A stretch of 64,000 nucleotides of DNA, taken from contig JACRQG010000048.1 of the NCBI GenBank assembly GCA_016222805.1, forward strand, positions 1-64,000, given 5' to 3'. The position numbers and the translations under genes were made by a program. Source of the DNA: Verrucomicrobiota bacterium (GTDB lineage Bacteria > Verrucomicrobiota > Verrucomicrobiia > Opitutales > Opitutaceae). The notes below the pieces were generated by a model. It saw only the letters and a program-made list of their open reading frames with translations, was not told the origin of the DNA and ran no database searches. Each line of letters starts with the position of its first letter. Position 1 is the first letter of the stretch. Shown here piece after piece: positions 26,310-34,590 of the stretch.

Positions 26310-26329
26310 TTTGCGCCGGCCGGCGCGAA
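26310..26329. promoter_or_regulatory. Near-perfect 20-bp palindrome between divergent genes
   Basis: Arms TTTGCGCCGG and CCGGCGCGAA are complementary at 9 of 10 positions with no spacer. It lies in the 118-bp gap between the divergent DUF1365 operon and the GntR-LacI regulator gene, 46 bp before the regulator's ATG. A LacI- or GntR-type operator or autoregulatory site is plausible, though GC-rich palindromes also arise by chance in such DNA. Confidence 0.4.
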
Positions 26330-26375
26330 CCGTTCTCGACATCCCGCCGCCCAGGCGCAACGAACGCTGGCCGCC

Positions 26376-27464
26376 ATGTCGGGCATTCCGCAACGACTCT
26401 CCCTCGTTTCCCAGACCGTCGCCTACCTGAAGGCGGAAATCGCCCGCGGTCAGTGGACCCGCTGGCTGCCGGGGGAACGGCAGCTGTGCGATCAGCTGCA
26501 GGTCAGCCGCAATACCTTGCGCACCGCCCTGCGTCAGCTGGGCCGGGACGGGGTCATCCGGCCGGAGCACGGGCTCGGGAGCCGGATTGTCCATCCGCCC
26601 GAAGAAGCCTCCGGCTCGCGCCGATCGAGCACGGTCTGCCTGCTCACGCCGGAACCGCTCGAAACCCTGCGCCCAACCCACGTGCTTTGGATCGATGAAC
26701 TGCGCGCGCTCCTGATCGAACACGGCTGCCGGCTGCAGGTGCTCCACGGCCAGCAGTTCTTCCGCGCCCGCCCGGGCGCCGCCCTGCAGCGTCTCGTCCA
26801 GCAGCACCAGCCCGGCTGCTGGATCGTCATCCGTTCCCGGGGGGGCACCCAGGCGTGGTTCGACCGGAGCGGCGTGCCCTGCGTGATTGCCGGTTCGGTG
26901 ATGCCCGGGGTTGACCTGCCCTTCGTTGATCTCGACCACCGCGCGCTCTGCCGGCACGCGGCCGGGGTGCTGCTGGGGCTGGGCCATCGCCGGCTCGCCT
27001 TCCTCCTCGAACACACCCGTCGCCCCGGCGATGTCGCCAGTGAACAGGGCTTCCTCGATGGCGTCCGCACCTCCGGGCACCCTGATGCCCGCGCCCTGGT
27101 CATCGCCCACGATCCCACGGTCGACAGCGTGTGCTCGACCCTCCGCCGGCTCCTCGACAGTCCCCGGCCGCCGACGGCGCTCTTCGTCGCCAATCCCTTC
27201 CACTACCTCACACTCACCAGCCGCCTCGCCCAACTCGGCCGGCCGGTGCCGCGCGGCATGTCCGTCCTTTGCCGCGACGACGATTCGTTCCTTTCCTTCG
27301 TGGTGCCTCCGCCGGCCCGTTACCGGATGGCCCCCCATGCCTTCGCCCGCAAGCTGTTGCGACCCGTGCTCGAGGCGGTCGAAGGCGGCCACGTGATGAC
27401 CCGCGCCACCAGCCTCATGCCGGAATTCGTCCGCGGCGAGTCGATTGGCCCCCCGCCGGCCTGA
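26376..27464 (+). CDS. GntR-type HTH fused to LacI-type sugar-binding domain
   Basis: 362 residues from the ATG at 26376. N-terminal 75 residues are a GntR winged helix (LSLVSQTVAYLKAEIARGQW, WLPGERQLCDQLQVSRNTLR, TALRQLGRDGVIRPEHG). The rest is a LacI/periplasmic-binding-like core with strands such as VPCVIAGSVMPGVDLPFVDL, GLGHRRLAFLLEHT and PPTALFVANPF. This two-part design is common in Opitutaceae, next to sugar genes. It probably represses in the absence of an inducing sugar. The RraA-like gene follows on the same strand 86 bp downstream, so it is the nearest plausible target along with the genes further right. Confidence 0.9.
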   Translation: MSGIPQRLSLVSQTVAYLKAEIARGQWTRWLPGERQLCDQLQVSRNTLRTALRQLGRDGVIRPEHGLGSRIVHPPEEASGSRRSSTVCLLTPEPLETLRPTHVLWIDELRALLIEHGCRLQVLHGQQFFRARPGAALQRLVQQHQPGCWIVIRSRGGTQAWFDRSGVPCVIAGSVMPGVDLPFVDLDHRALCRHAAGVLLGLGHRRLAFLLEHTRRPGDVASEQGFLDGVRTSGHPDARALVIAHDPTVDSVCSTLRRLLDSPRPPTALFVANPFHYLTLTSRLAQLGRPVPRGMSVLCRDDDSFLSFVVPPPARYRMAPHAFARKLLRPVLEAVEGGHVMTRATSLMPEFVRGESIGPPPA

Positions 27465-27550
27465 CGCAGCGGCCCGCCCCGGCCTGGTACCGGGAAGGGA
27501 CCGGCCGGCCGCCCTCGACAGCGCCCCGCAGGGAGATCCTCCTTCCTGCC

Positions 27551-28312
27551 ATGAAGTCGCCTGCCCGACCCCTGCCGCACGCCACCCTGCTCGAGCTCAA
27601 GCGCTGGAACACCCCCACGATCTACAACGGCTGGGAGCAGGTCACCCGTCACAACGCCGCCCGCGACGCGTTCAACCTCGAGGAAACGCGCGACTTCATG
27701 CCGCAGATGGGACCGATGGTCGGCTACGCCCTCACCGTGGTCTGCGAACCCGGCAATCCCGCGCACCCGCGGCGCCGCCCCAAGGCGTGGACCGAATACC
27801 GCCGCTACGTCGCGTCCCAGCCGGGCCCGAAGATCGTCGTGGTGCAGGACCTCGACAAACCCGCCACCTTCGGCGCGTTCTGGGGCGAGGTGAACAGCAA
27901 CGTCCACCGCGCGCTCGGCTGCGTCGGGACGATCTGCGACGGCGCCATCCGCGATCTCGACGAGATGACCAACGCCGGCTTCAAGGCCCTCGCGCGGCGA
28001 CTCGTCGTCGGTCACGCCCACTCGTTTCCGGTGCGGTGGGGCGTCGAGGTCGAGGTCTTCGGCCGGAAGATCCAGCCGGGCCAACTGATCCACGCCGACA
28101 AGCACGGGTTCCTGGCAGTGCCCTTCGGCGACGAGCGCCACCTGCTTGAGGCCGCCCGGTTCATGGACAGCAACGAGTGCCGCACCGTGATCCCCGCCGC
28201 CCGGGGCTCCGCCGGACAATCCGCGCGCCAGGTTTGCCGGGACTTCGAAAACGCCGCCGCGGAGTTCCGTCGCAACGTCCAGAAACACTTCCGCAACCGG
28301 GGCGAGTGGTAG
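27551..28312 (+). CDS. RraA-like (HMG/CHA-aldolase-fold) family protein
   Basis: 253 residues. RraA-fold signatures: TLLELKRWNTPTIYNGW, a metal/substrate loop FWGEVNSNVHRALGCVGTI, CDGAIRDLDEM containing the conserved GxxRD-like Arg-Asp, and VEVFGRKIQPGQLIHADKHG. Members include 4-hydroxy-4-methyl-2-oxoglutarate aldolases, oxaloacetate decarboxylases and the RNase E inhibitor RraA; in sugar-related loci of this phylum a metabolic aldolase or decarboxylase role is more likely. It follows the GntR-LacI regulator and converges with the DUF1961 gene (31-bp gap). Confidence 0.88.
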   Translation: MKSPARPLPHATLLELKRWNTPTIYNGWEQVTRHNAARDAFNLEETRDFMPQMGPMVGYALTVVCEPGNPAHPRRRPKAWTEYRRYVASQPGPKIVVVQDLDKPATFGAFWGEVNSNVHRALGCVGTICDGAIRDLDEMTNAGFKALARRLVVGHAHSFPVRWGVEVEVFGRKIQPGQLIHADKHGFLAVPFGDERHLLEAARFMDSNECRTVIPAARGSAGQSARQVCRDFENAAAEFRRNVQKHFRNRGEW

Positions 28313-28343
28313 CCCCGCAGGAGCGCGATCCGTTGCCGGCCGG

Positions 28344-29744
28344 TTACGGTGCCGCCAACGCGTGTACCCGGAAGTTCCGGTACCGCCCGACCGTCCACTG
28401 CATCTGGCGGAAACCGATCTTGCCGCCCGCCCAGACCGGCCCGGCCCGCTGCCCATCGTCGGTGTGGTCGATGATGGTGCGGCCGTCGACCGCCAGGCGG
28501 AGGCGCGCCCCGTCCTTGACCAGCACCGCACGGTGCACCTCCCCCGGCTTCGCCGCGGCCACGCCCACGGGGCCGTTGGCTACCAGGTAGAACCCGGCGT
28601 TCTTGCGCAGGTTCGCCACGCGCCGCGCCGAGCCGGGCGTGTTGGCGAAGTAGGAGATGTGGTAACAGTCGATGTCGCCGCTGTGGTATTGCTTGAAGAC
28701 GCCGTTCCGCGGCGCGAGCGAGGGATCGAAGACGTCGCGGCCACCCTGTCCCCGGGCCGCAAAGAACACGATGCACAGGCCCTGCTCGCTCAGGAGTTCA
28801 AACTCCCATTCCGCCCAGAACCGCGCCGGGAACTCCTCCGGACACCAGTGGACGATGTGCCCCTCGGGCCCGTCCGGTCGCTGCGATTTCATGCCCATCC
28901 AGCCGTCGCGGTACTCCACCACCCCCGGTCCCTCCAGCCGCCAGCCGCGCGTGTCGGCCGCCGAACCGAGCGGGGCCGCATAGAGCAGGCGGCCGCGCTC
29001 GCGCTCCGCCGGCGCCGGCCCGTAGTCCTTCACGCCGAGCAGCGTGTCGAGCGCGCCCCACGCCTCCTTCCCGACGATTTCGCGCAGGGCCTTGTCGGAC
29101 ACCGGGGCCGCCTCCACGCGCACATCGGCCAGGGCGAAGCGCCCGAGGTGCAGCGTGAGGGCGGTCGCCGTGCCGACCGCGAGCGGGGGTTCCCGCGGCC
29201 CATCGGGCAGGTTGTAGGGCGTGCCATCGAGGAAGGCGTTCAGCCGCCCCGCCGGGCCATCCCAGCTCACCGCCACATGATGCCACGCCGGTCCGGGAAA
29301 CTCGGGAAGAATGACACGGATGTGCCGCTCGAACACGTCCTCCCGCCGGCCTTCCCACTGGGCCAGCAGCGTGAGGGCGTTGCGCTCGGCGACAAACGAG
29401 ACCGTCACGGTGCCGGCCACCTCGACGATCTTCTCCGTGAATTTCTCCGCGCGCGCCTCGCTCCGGTAGGCGCGGTCCGTGCGCAGCCAGAAGAGCAGCG
29501 AGCCCCGGTCGCGCAGCGGCGAGGCCAGCGGAGACGACACCACGAGCGGCGCCCCACCCGCCGGCGCAGCGATCCCCTCGATGCCGGGCCGCGGACCCGG
29601 CACCGCGCGCGTCGCCGCCGCTGCCGCCCCCTCCAGCACCACGCCGGACCTGCCCTCAGCTCCGGGCGCCGCCCCCAGTCCGGCAAACAGGACGGAGGAA
29701 GCCAGAAGCAGCCTGCAAGGGGCGGGGAAGCGGGACAGGTTCAT
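28344..29744 (-). CDS. Secreted LamG-like protein with C-terminal DUF1961 domain
   Basis: 466 residues; signal peptide MNLSRFPAPCRLLLASS...GAEG. The N-terminal half has concanavalin-like/LamG strands (GSLLFWLRTDRAYR, GPAWHHVAVSWDGPAGRL, NAFLDGTPY), and the C-terminal half is DUF1961: WRLEGPGVVEYRDGWMGMKS, WCPEEFPARFWAEWEFELLS, HISYFANTPGSARRVANLRK and VDGRTIIDHTDDG. DUF1961 is a beta-jelly-roll family seen in polysaccharide-utilisation loci, likely glycan-binding or lyase-like. Convergent with the RraA gene and divergent from the esterase gene. Envelope or exported. Confidence 0.9.
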   Translation of the reverse strand: MNLSRFPAPCRLLLASSVLFAGLGAAPGAEGRSGVVLEGAAAAATRAVPGPRPGIEGIAAPAGGAPLVVSSPLASPLRDRGSLLFWLRTDRAYRSEARAEKFTEKIVEVAGTVTVSFVAERNALTLLAQWEGRREDVFERHIRVILPEFPGPAWHHVAVSWDGPAGRLNAFLDGTPYNLPDGPREPPLAVGTATALTLHLGRFALADVRVEAAPVSDKALREIVGKEAWGALDTLLGVKDYGPAPAERERGRLLYAAPLGSAADTRGWRLEGPGVVEYRDGWMGMKSQRPDGPEGHIVHWCPEEFPARFWAEWEFELLSEQGLCIVFFAARGQGGRDVFDPSLAPRNGVFKQYHSGDIDCYHISYFANTPGSARRVANLRKNAGFYLVANGPVGVAAAKPGEVHRAVLVKDGARLRLAVDGRTIIDHTDDGQRAGPVWAGGKIGFRQMQWTVGRYRNFRVHALAAP

Positions 29745-30062
29745 GGAGCGAAGGGGTTCGAAGCGCAGTCCGATCATTGCCGGGGAAATGGACAGGGCAA
29801 TCTCCGCGAGCGCTGCACGGATCACACCGGCCGGCGCGTCCGTTCGCGGAACCGGGGCAACCGTCGCCCGTTCACGCGGGGGCGGCCGGCCCATGCCGGG
29901 CCGACAGGTCGCTCGCTGCCGACGATTCGCGTCGTCGGCAGGCGCGCCGATGATGGCCCGAACGACGCACGAGAAAACTTCTTCAAAGAGATGCTCGACG
30001 ACGTCAGAGTCCATCGCGACGGCCTGCCGCCGGGCGATGTGCCAGCCGTCCCCTGATCTTCC
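29745..30062. other. Intergenic region (318 bp) with two strong hairpins, no gene
   Basis: Divergent promoter region between the DUF1961 gene and the esterase gene. It holds a CGGCCC/GGGCCG hairpin near 29886-29902 and a perfect 10-bp hairpin at 29916-29941. I see no convincing coding frame or classical promoter boxes. Confidence 0.5.
29916..29941. repeat. Perfect 10-bp inverted repeat, 6-nt loop
   Basis: CTGCCGACGA (29916-29925), loop TTCGCG, TCGTCGGCAG (29932-29941). It sits in the divergent control region of the DUF1961 and esterase genes. It could be an operator or an RNA hairpin; no T-run follows on either side. Confidence 0.5.
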
Positions 30063-30968
30063 ATGCCAGCTCTCCTCCTCATCTTCCTCTCCCTCGCCAC
30101 CCTCCTGGGGGCGCAGGAACCTCCCCGGGGCGCCGCTCCCAAGCGCAAGGGCGAACGGGTGGCAACGCCCGCCCCTACTCATCCGCCGTTGCGGCCCGTG
30201 GACCTCACGCAACTGCCCACGGGCACCGCGCAGCTCGACCTGTACCTGCTGATGGGACAGTCGAACATGAAGGGCCGGGGCGTCATGCCCGCGGAGCCCA
30301 GGCACGACCCGCGCATCGTGATGATGCATCTGAAAGACGACGCGTGGTATCTGGCGCGTCACCCGTTGCACTTGGTCGGCGACGCGAAGACCTTCGCCGG
30401 ACATGACAACGCCGGCGTCGGCCCCGGTCTCGCATTCGCCGCTGCGCTCGTCGACCAGCGCCCCAATGTCGCCGTGGGACTGATCCCGTGTGCGGTCGGC
30501 GGCTCGCCCATCAACCAGTGGCAAAGAGGCGCCCGGCTGTACGACGAAGCCCTGCGCCGCGCCCGGCTCGCCTTGCAAGCCACCGAGCCGGTGCAAGGCC
30601 GGATCCGGGGTGTGCTCTGGCTGCAGGGCGAGGCGAACGCGAACGCCGCCGGCCTCGCGGTGCACGAAACCAGGCTGCTCCAGCTCGTGGATGACCTTCG
30701 CGCCGATCTTGCCCAACCAGATCTGCCCTTCCTCGCCTGCACCATCGGCGAAATGGGAGACACCGCGAAACTCGCCGACCAGGCCGCCATGAACCGCATC
30801 CTCCTCGCCCTGCCCTCCCGACGCGCCGGCACGGCCTGCGTTGATGCCCGCGACTTGAAGACGCACATCGGCGACAGCGTCCACTTCGACACCGCGGCGC
30901 AGAACGAGATCGGCCGGCGCTTTGCCGCCCAGCTAATCGAGCTGCGCGGGAAGAATGGAACGCCGTGA
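30063..30968 (+). CDS. Secreted SASA-type carbohydrate acetylesterase (CE6-like)
   Basis: 301 residues with a short signal peptide (MPALLLIFLSLATLLGAQE). SGNH/SASA features: LYLLMGQSNMKGRG with nucleophile Ser at 68, NAGVGPGLAFAAALV, AVGGSPINQW with the oxyanion Gly, VLWLQGEANAN, and the Asp/His end IGDSVHFDTAAQNE. Family members remove acetyl groups from xylan or sialate. Its TGA overlaps a GTG at 30965 (GTGA), so the large secreted protein that follows is likely co-translated. Exported enzyme acting on an acetylated glycan is the most likely role; the exact substrate is not visible. Confidence 0.9.
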   Translation: MPALLLIFLSLATLLGAQEPPRGAAPKRKGERVATPAPTHPPLRPVDLTQLPTGTAQLDLYLLMGQSNMKGRGVMPAEPRHDPRIVMMHLKDDAWYLARHPLHLVGDAKTFAGHDNAGVGPGLAFAAALVDQRPNVAVGLIPCAVGGSPINQWQRGARLYDEALRRARLALQATEPVQGRIRGVLWLQGEANANAAGLAVHETRLLQLVDDLRADLAQPDLPFLACTIGEMGDTAKLADQAAMNRILLALPSRRAGTACVDARDLKTHIGDSVHFDTAAQNEIGRRFAAQLIELRGKNGTP

Positions 30969-31024
30969 AGACCGGAGAGACCAGGAACGGAAATGCCGCG
31001 GGAAGCCGGCACGCGGGCGGTTCC

Positions 31025-34000
31025 ATGACGTGGAGCACATGGAGCACGAGATCGGCTGCCTTTGCGCTCGCCGCAGTCTTCGTAGCCGCGGCAACCGCAG
31101 CGTCACCTCCCTCGGAACCGGCGCCCGTCTCTGCCCGCGCGGCCCTCCGGCTCGGCCTGGAATTCGAGCAGTTCCAGTTTCCCGGCGGCTGGACCGTCAC
31201 CACGGGTGAGCCCGGCACTTCCGGCGGCGCGATCCTCGCCGCGCTGCAAGGCGCCGACCTGCCCGCCGCCACCGCGATCACGGTTCCGCGGGCGGGGCGC
31301 TACCGGCTCTGGGTGCGCACCACGGATTTTCCTTCCGATCGCCCGGGCACGCGCCTGTTTCGCGTCGCACTCGGCGGACGCGCCAACACCAGTCCCTTTG
31401 GCCGCACCGGTCGCTCGGGCTGGACCTGGGAAGCGGGCGACGTGTTCGAACTGCCGACGGGTCCGCTGCTGATCACCTTGCACGATCAGGGCGGTTCCCA
31501 TTTCGGGCGGGCCGACGCGCTCATCCTGTCGGACGACCCCGCCTATGTGCCGCGCAGCCGCTTGCCGGAGGAGCGCACCACTGCGCCGGCGCCGGTGGAC
31601 CTTGCGGGCGAGTCAGCCGCGCCTGCCGTGCCGATTTCGCCGGTGGAAATGACACCCGGAGGCGGCGCGATCGCCGCGGCCTCTCTGGCCAACGAACACC
31701 TGCGGGTGCGCTTCCGGGCCACCCTGCGCAACGGTCGGCCGAGTTTCTTCCCGGAGATTGAATATCGCACCCCGACCGGCTGGCTCCGGGCCCCGCTCGA
31801 TCCCTCGGCCGAGTCCTATCAGGTCGTCTCCGCCGAGCCCGGCGTGAAGTTTGAGATGAAGGGATTCCATCCCCAGTGGAACGGTCCGCGCGATCGGGCG
31901 CCGGTCACGATCACGGCGGGCGGCGTGAAGGTGGAGACCCGGGCGCGGGCGTCGGGCCGAAATGTGATCTGGGGAGCGGGCCGCAATCACGAGCACATCG
32001 TGCGCGCCGTCACCCCCGCCGGTCCTGGCGCCGTCGCCCTTGATTTCCATCCCACCGAGGCCGGCACGCTCCGCGCCCGCTGGGAACTGGCCCCCGGAGC
32101 GCGGAGCGTGCGCGTGGTCCTCGTCTTCACCCCGGCGGCCGACGGCCAGTACACCCTCGGCTACCTGTTTCCGCTGCACCGCCGCCTCGCCGACGTGGAG
32201 GAGCTGCTCATGCCCATGCTCGTCCAGCGGAAACGCTTTCCCACCACGGATTACACCCTGCTCCACGCCGCCTGCCCCACGCCGGTATCGCTCGCGCAGG
32301 TGACGGCCGCACCCGGCGCCGCGTTCACCGCCGGCGTCGCCGGAGATCCGGGCGAGATCGCCCACGAGTTTCCCACACCCGCCCGTTCCCGCTTCGGCCT
32401 GCACGTGCGCAGCCCGCGGGGCCTCGTCCAGCCCTCGATCTACGGCCCGCTGATCGGCCAGCCCGGATCCCGCGTCGGCGCGGGGCAGGAGATCCGTTTC
32501 GCCCTCCGCCTGCTGCTGCAGCCGGGGGACTGGTACGCCGCCTACCGCACCGCCGCCGACGAAATCTACGGCTGGCGCGACTACCGGAGAAACGGTTCCG
32601 TCTCGCTCACCGAAGCCGCGCTCCACCAGCTCGACCTGTATATGGATGACGAATACGGCGGCTGGTGGGAGCGTGCCCGGGCGCCCCACCAGATCGAGTC
32701 GAAGAACGGCTCCACCCAGTCGACCCCGCTCACCGCATTGTCCCTCTACCGGCTGACCGGCGATCGCGAACTCTACCGCCGCCGCACCCTGCCCACCCTC
32801 GAGTTTCTCCTCTCGCGCGACGGGCCCCACTTCTCCCCGCTCCCGCACGACACCGGCCGTTACCCCGCGGGCGCGATGCAGGGTCCGATCCGCCAGTACG
32901 GTACCACCGTGCTGGGCGGCGCCTGGGAGCTGATGAACCGCCGCACCCCCGCGCTGCGCCGCCTGGCCCTGCCCGACGAACAGGTGCGCCTCTCGCCCGC
33001 GGCCAGCGGTCCCGACGCCCATCTCCAATCCTTCGACGAATGGCTGGGCCGCCATCTCCTCACCGGCGAACCGGAGGCGCTCGCCCGCGCCATCCGCGAG
33101 GCCGACGCCTACATTGCCCGCGTGCTCACGCCCGCCCCCACGCGCGAGCTGGGCCTGCCGCCCTTCTTCCTCATTTCCTTCACCCCGGCCTGGGAGGGTC
33201 TGCTCCGCCTCTACGAAGTGACGCGCGAGCCGCGCTTCCTCGCCGCCGCCGTGCAGGGCGCCCGGCTGGTCATGACTGGCATGTGGACCCAACCCACGCC
33301 CACCCCGGAGCCGATCACGATTCATCCGGGCGGCGATGTGCACGGCGACCTGATGGACCGCAAGTTTCACAAGGGACCGAGCCCCTTCCGCCTCGGCTGG
33401 CCGCGTCGCCCGGGCGACACGCCCGAGCACACCACGCCCGGTTGGCTGGTCTCGCCGGTGGGCCTGGGCTTTGAGCAGCCCTCGACCTACACGATCCGCG
33501 ACAACGGCGGCCGCATGATCCTGCAGGCGCCCTGGACTCCTGCCTTCCTGCGTCTGGCGCTCTACTCCGGCGACCGCCAGTTCGAAACCTACGCCCGCAA
33601 CGCCGCCCTCGCCCGCGGCGGCAACTACCCGGGCTACTACTACACCACCTTCACTGATCTGATGCAGGATCCGCGCTACCCCTACGTGGGGCCCGATGTC
33701 GGCTTCATCTACTACCACCACATCGCGGTGCATCTGTCCTGGGTGCTCGACTACCTGGTGAGCGAAGCGCTCCTGCGTTCCAACGGCGCCATCACCTTCC
33801 CCTCCCTGCGCCAGTTCGGCTACGCCGACTTCGACTACCTCGTCTATGGCCACGCGCCTGGCACTGTGTGCGGCGTGCCGGAAGCCTGGCTGTGGCTGCG
33901 GCGCGGACTGGTGGATCTCGACAATCCCCAGATCAACTACCTCACCGCCCACACCCGCGACCGCCTGCTGCTCATCCTGATGAACGAGAACGACCGGCCG

Positions 34001-34534
34001 GAAACGGTGAACGTGACCTTCCGCCCGGAGCATCTGCCCACCGCCGACCGCGCGCTACCCTACGGCCCACTCCGCTTCCTTGCCGGCGGGAGCGGAGAAC
34101 GCGCCCTTTCCCCCGCACGCCAGGCACAGGTGACCGTCGCCGCGCGGGGCCTCACGGTGCTGGAACTCGCCGGCCTGGCTCTCGATGTGCCCACGCACCG
34201 CCGCCTCCCGCCGCCGGGCGAATCCGCGCACCCCGATCAGGTGGCGATCCCGATCGACGCCCGCCACACCGTCACCGCCGTGGCCCTGCGCGCCGAGCCC
34301 GGGCCATGGCAGGCCTACGTCTGGTCGAGCGCCGCGGCGGGCGCGCTGCGCGAACTCGTGCTCGAATGGCGGGCCGGCAACCTCTCCGGTGAGGTGCGCA
34401 CCAGCGACTACCCGTATGAATTCTCCGTGCCCGTGCCCGCGGGGCCAACCGCCTTCCATTTTCAGGTGCGCGGCACGCGATCCGACGGCACGACGTTCGC
34501 CCCACCCGCCGGCGCGATCGGCTCGCCGGAGTGA
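31025..34534 (+). CDS. Large secreted protein: shared N-terminal beta module + alpha/alpha-toroid-like core, unknown family
   Basis: 1,169 residues from the ATG at 31025; a GTG at 30965 coupled to the esterase stop would add 20. Signal peptide RSAAFALAAVFVAAATAAS. About residues 45-180 match the N-terminal module of the FAD oxidoreductase at 1-1301 (AGRYRLWVRTTDF here against AGRYRVWVRTKDW; ALILSDDPAYVPR against AILFARDPGFVPP). The centre (about 520-920) is helix-rich with many Trp/Tyr (LYMDDEYGGWWERARAPHQ, YYYTTFTDLMQDPRYPYVG, GFIYYHHIAVHLSWVLDYL), like an (alpha/alpha)6 barrel of glycan-active enzymes. The C-terminus is beta-rich. I cannot assign a CAZy family. The neighbours (esterase, GH172, DUF1961) suggest glycan depolymerisation. 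Confidence 0.85.
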   Translation: MTWSTWSTRSAAFALAAVFVAAATAASPPSEPAPVSARAALRLGLEFEQFQFPGGWTVTTGEPGTSGGAILAALQGADLPAATAITVPRAGRYRLWVRTTDFPSDRPGTRLFRVALGGRANTSPFGRTGRSGWTWEAGDVFELPTGPLLITLHDQGGSHFGRADALILSDDPAYVPRSRLPEERTTAPAPVDLAGESAAPAVPISPVEMTPGGGAIAAASLANEHLRVRFRATLRNGRPSFFPEIEYRTPTGWLRAPLDPSAESYQVVSAEPGVKFEMKGFHPQWNGPRDRAPVTITAGGVKVETRARASGRNVIWGAGRNHEHIVRAVTPAGPGAVALDFHPTEAGTLRARWELAPGARSVRVVLVFTPAADGQYTLGYLFPLHRRLADVEELLMPMLVQRKRFPTTDYTLLHAACPTPVSLAQVTAAPGAAFTAGVAGDPGEIAHEFPTPARSRFGLHVRSPRGLVQPSIYGPLIGQPGSRVGAGQEIRFALRLLLQPGDWYAAYRTAADEIYGWRDYRRNGSVSLTEAALHQLDLYMDDEYGGWWERARAPHQIESKNGSTQSTPLTALSLYRLTGDRELYRRRTLPTLEFLLSRDGPHFSPLPHDTGRYPAGAMQGPIRQYGTTVLGGAWELMNRRTPALRRLALPDEQVRLSPAASGPDAHLQSFDEWLGRHLLTGEPEALARAIREADAYIARVLTPAPTRELGLPPFFLISFTPAWEGLLRLYEVTREPRFLAAAVQGARLVMTGMWTQPTPTPEPITIHPGGDVHGDLMDRKFHKGPSPFRLGWPRRPGDTPEHTTPGWLVSPVGLGFEQPSTYTIRDNGGRMILQAPWTPAFLRLALYSGDRQFETYARNAALARGGNYPGYYYTTFTDLMQDPRYPYVGPDVGFIYYHHIAVHLSWVLDYLVSEALLRSNGAITFPSLRQFGYADFDYLVYGHAPGTVCGVPEAWLWLRRGLVDLDNPQINYLTAHTRDRLLLILMNENDRPETVNVTFRPEHLPTADRALPYGPLRFLAGGSGERALSPARQAQVTVAARGLTVLELAGLALDVPTHRRLPPPGESAHPDQVAIPIDARHTVTAVALRAEPGPWQAYVWSSAAAGALRELVLEWRAGNLSGEVRTSDYPYEFSVPVPAGPTAFHFQVRGTRSDGTTFAPPAGAIGSPE

Positions 34535-34590
34535 GCCGAGGGCGCGGCCGAAGGATGGCAGGAGAATCCGACCGAGGGGCGCGATCTCCG

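Noticed and set aside
25374-27392. A long upstream extension of the CFA synthase frame
   Set aside because: The extension is antisense to the GntR-LacI gene and overlaps DUF1365 in another frame; the CFA protein has its normal length and an ATGA-coupled start at 25373.
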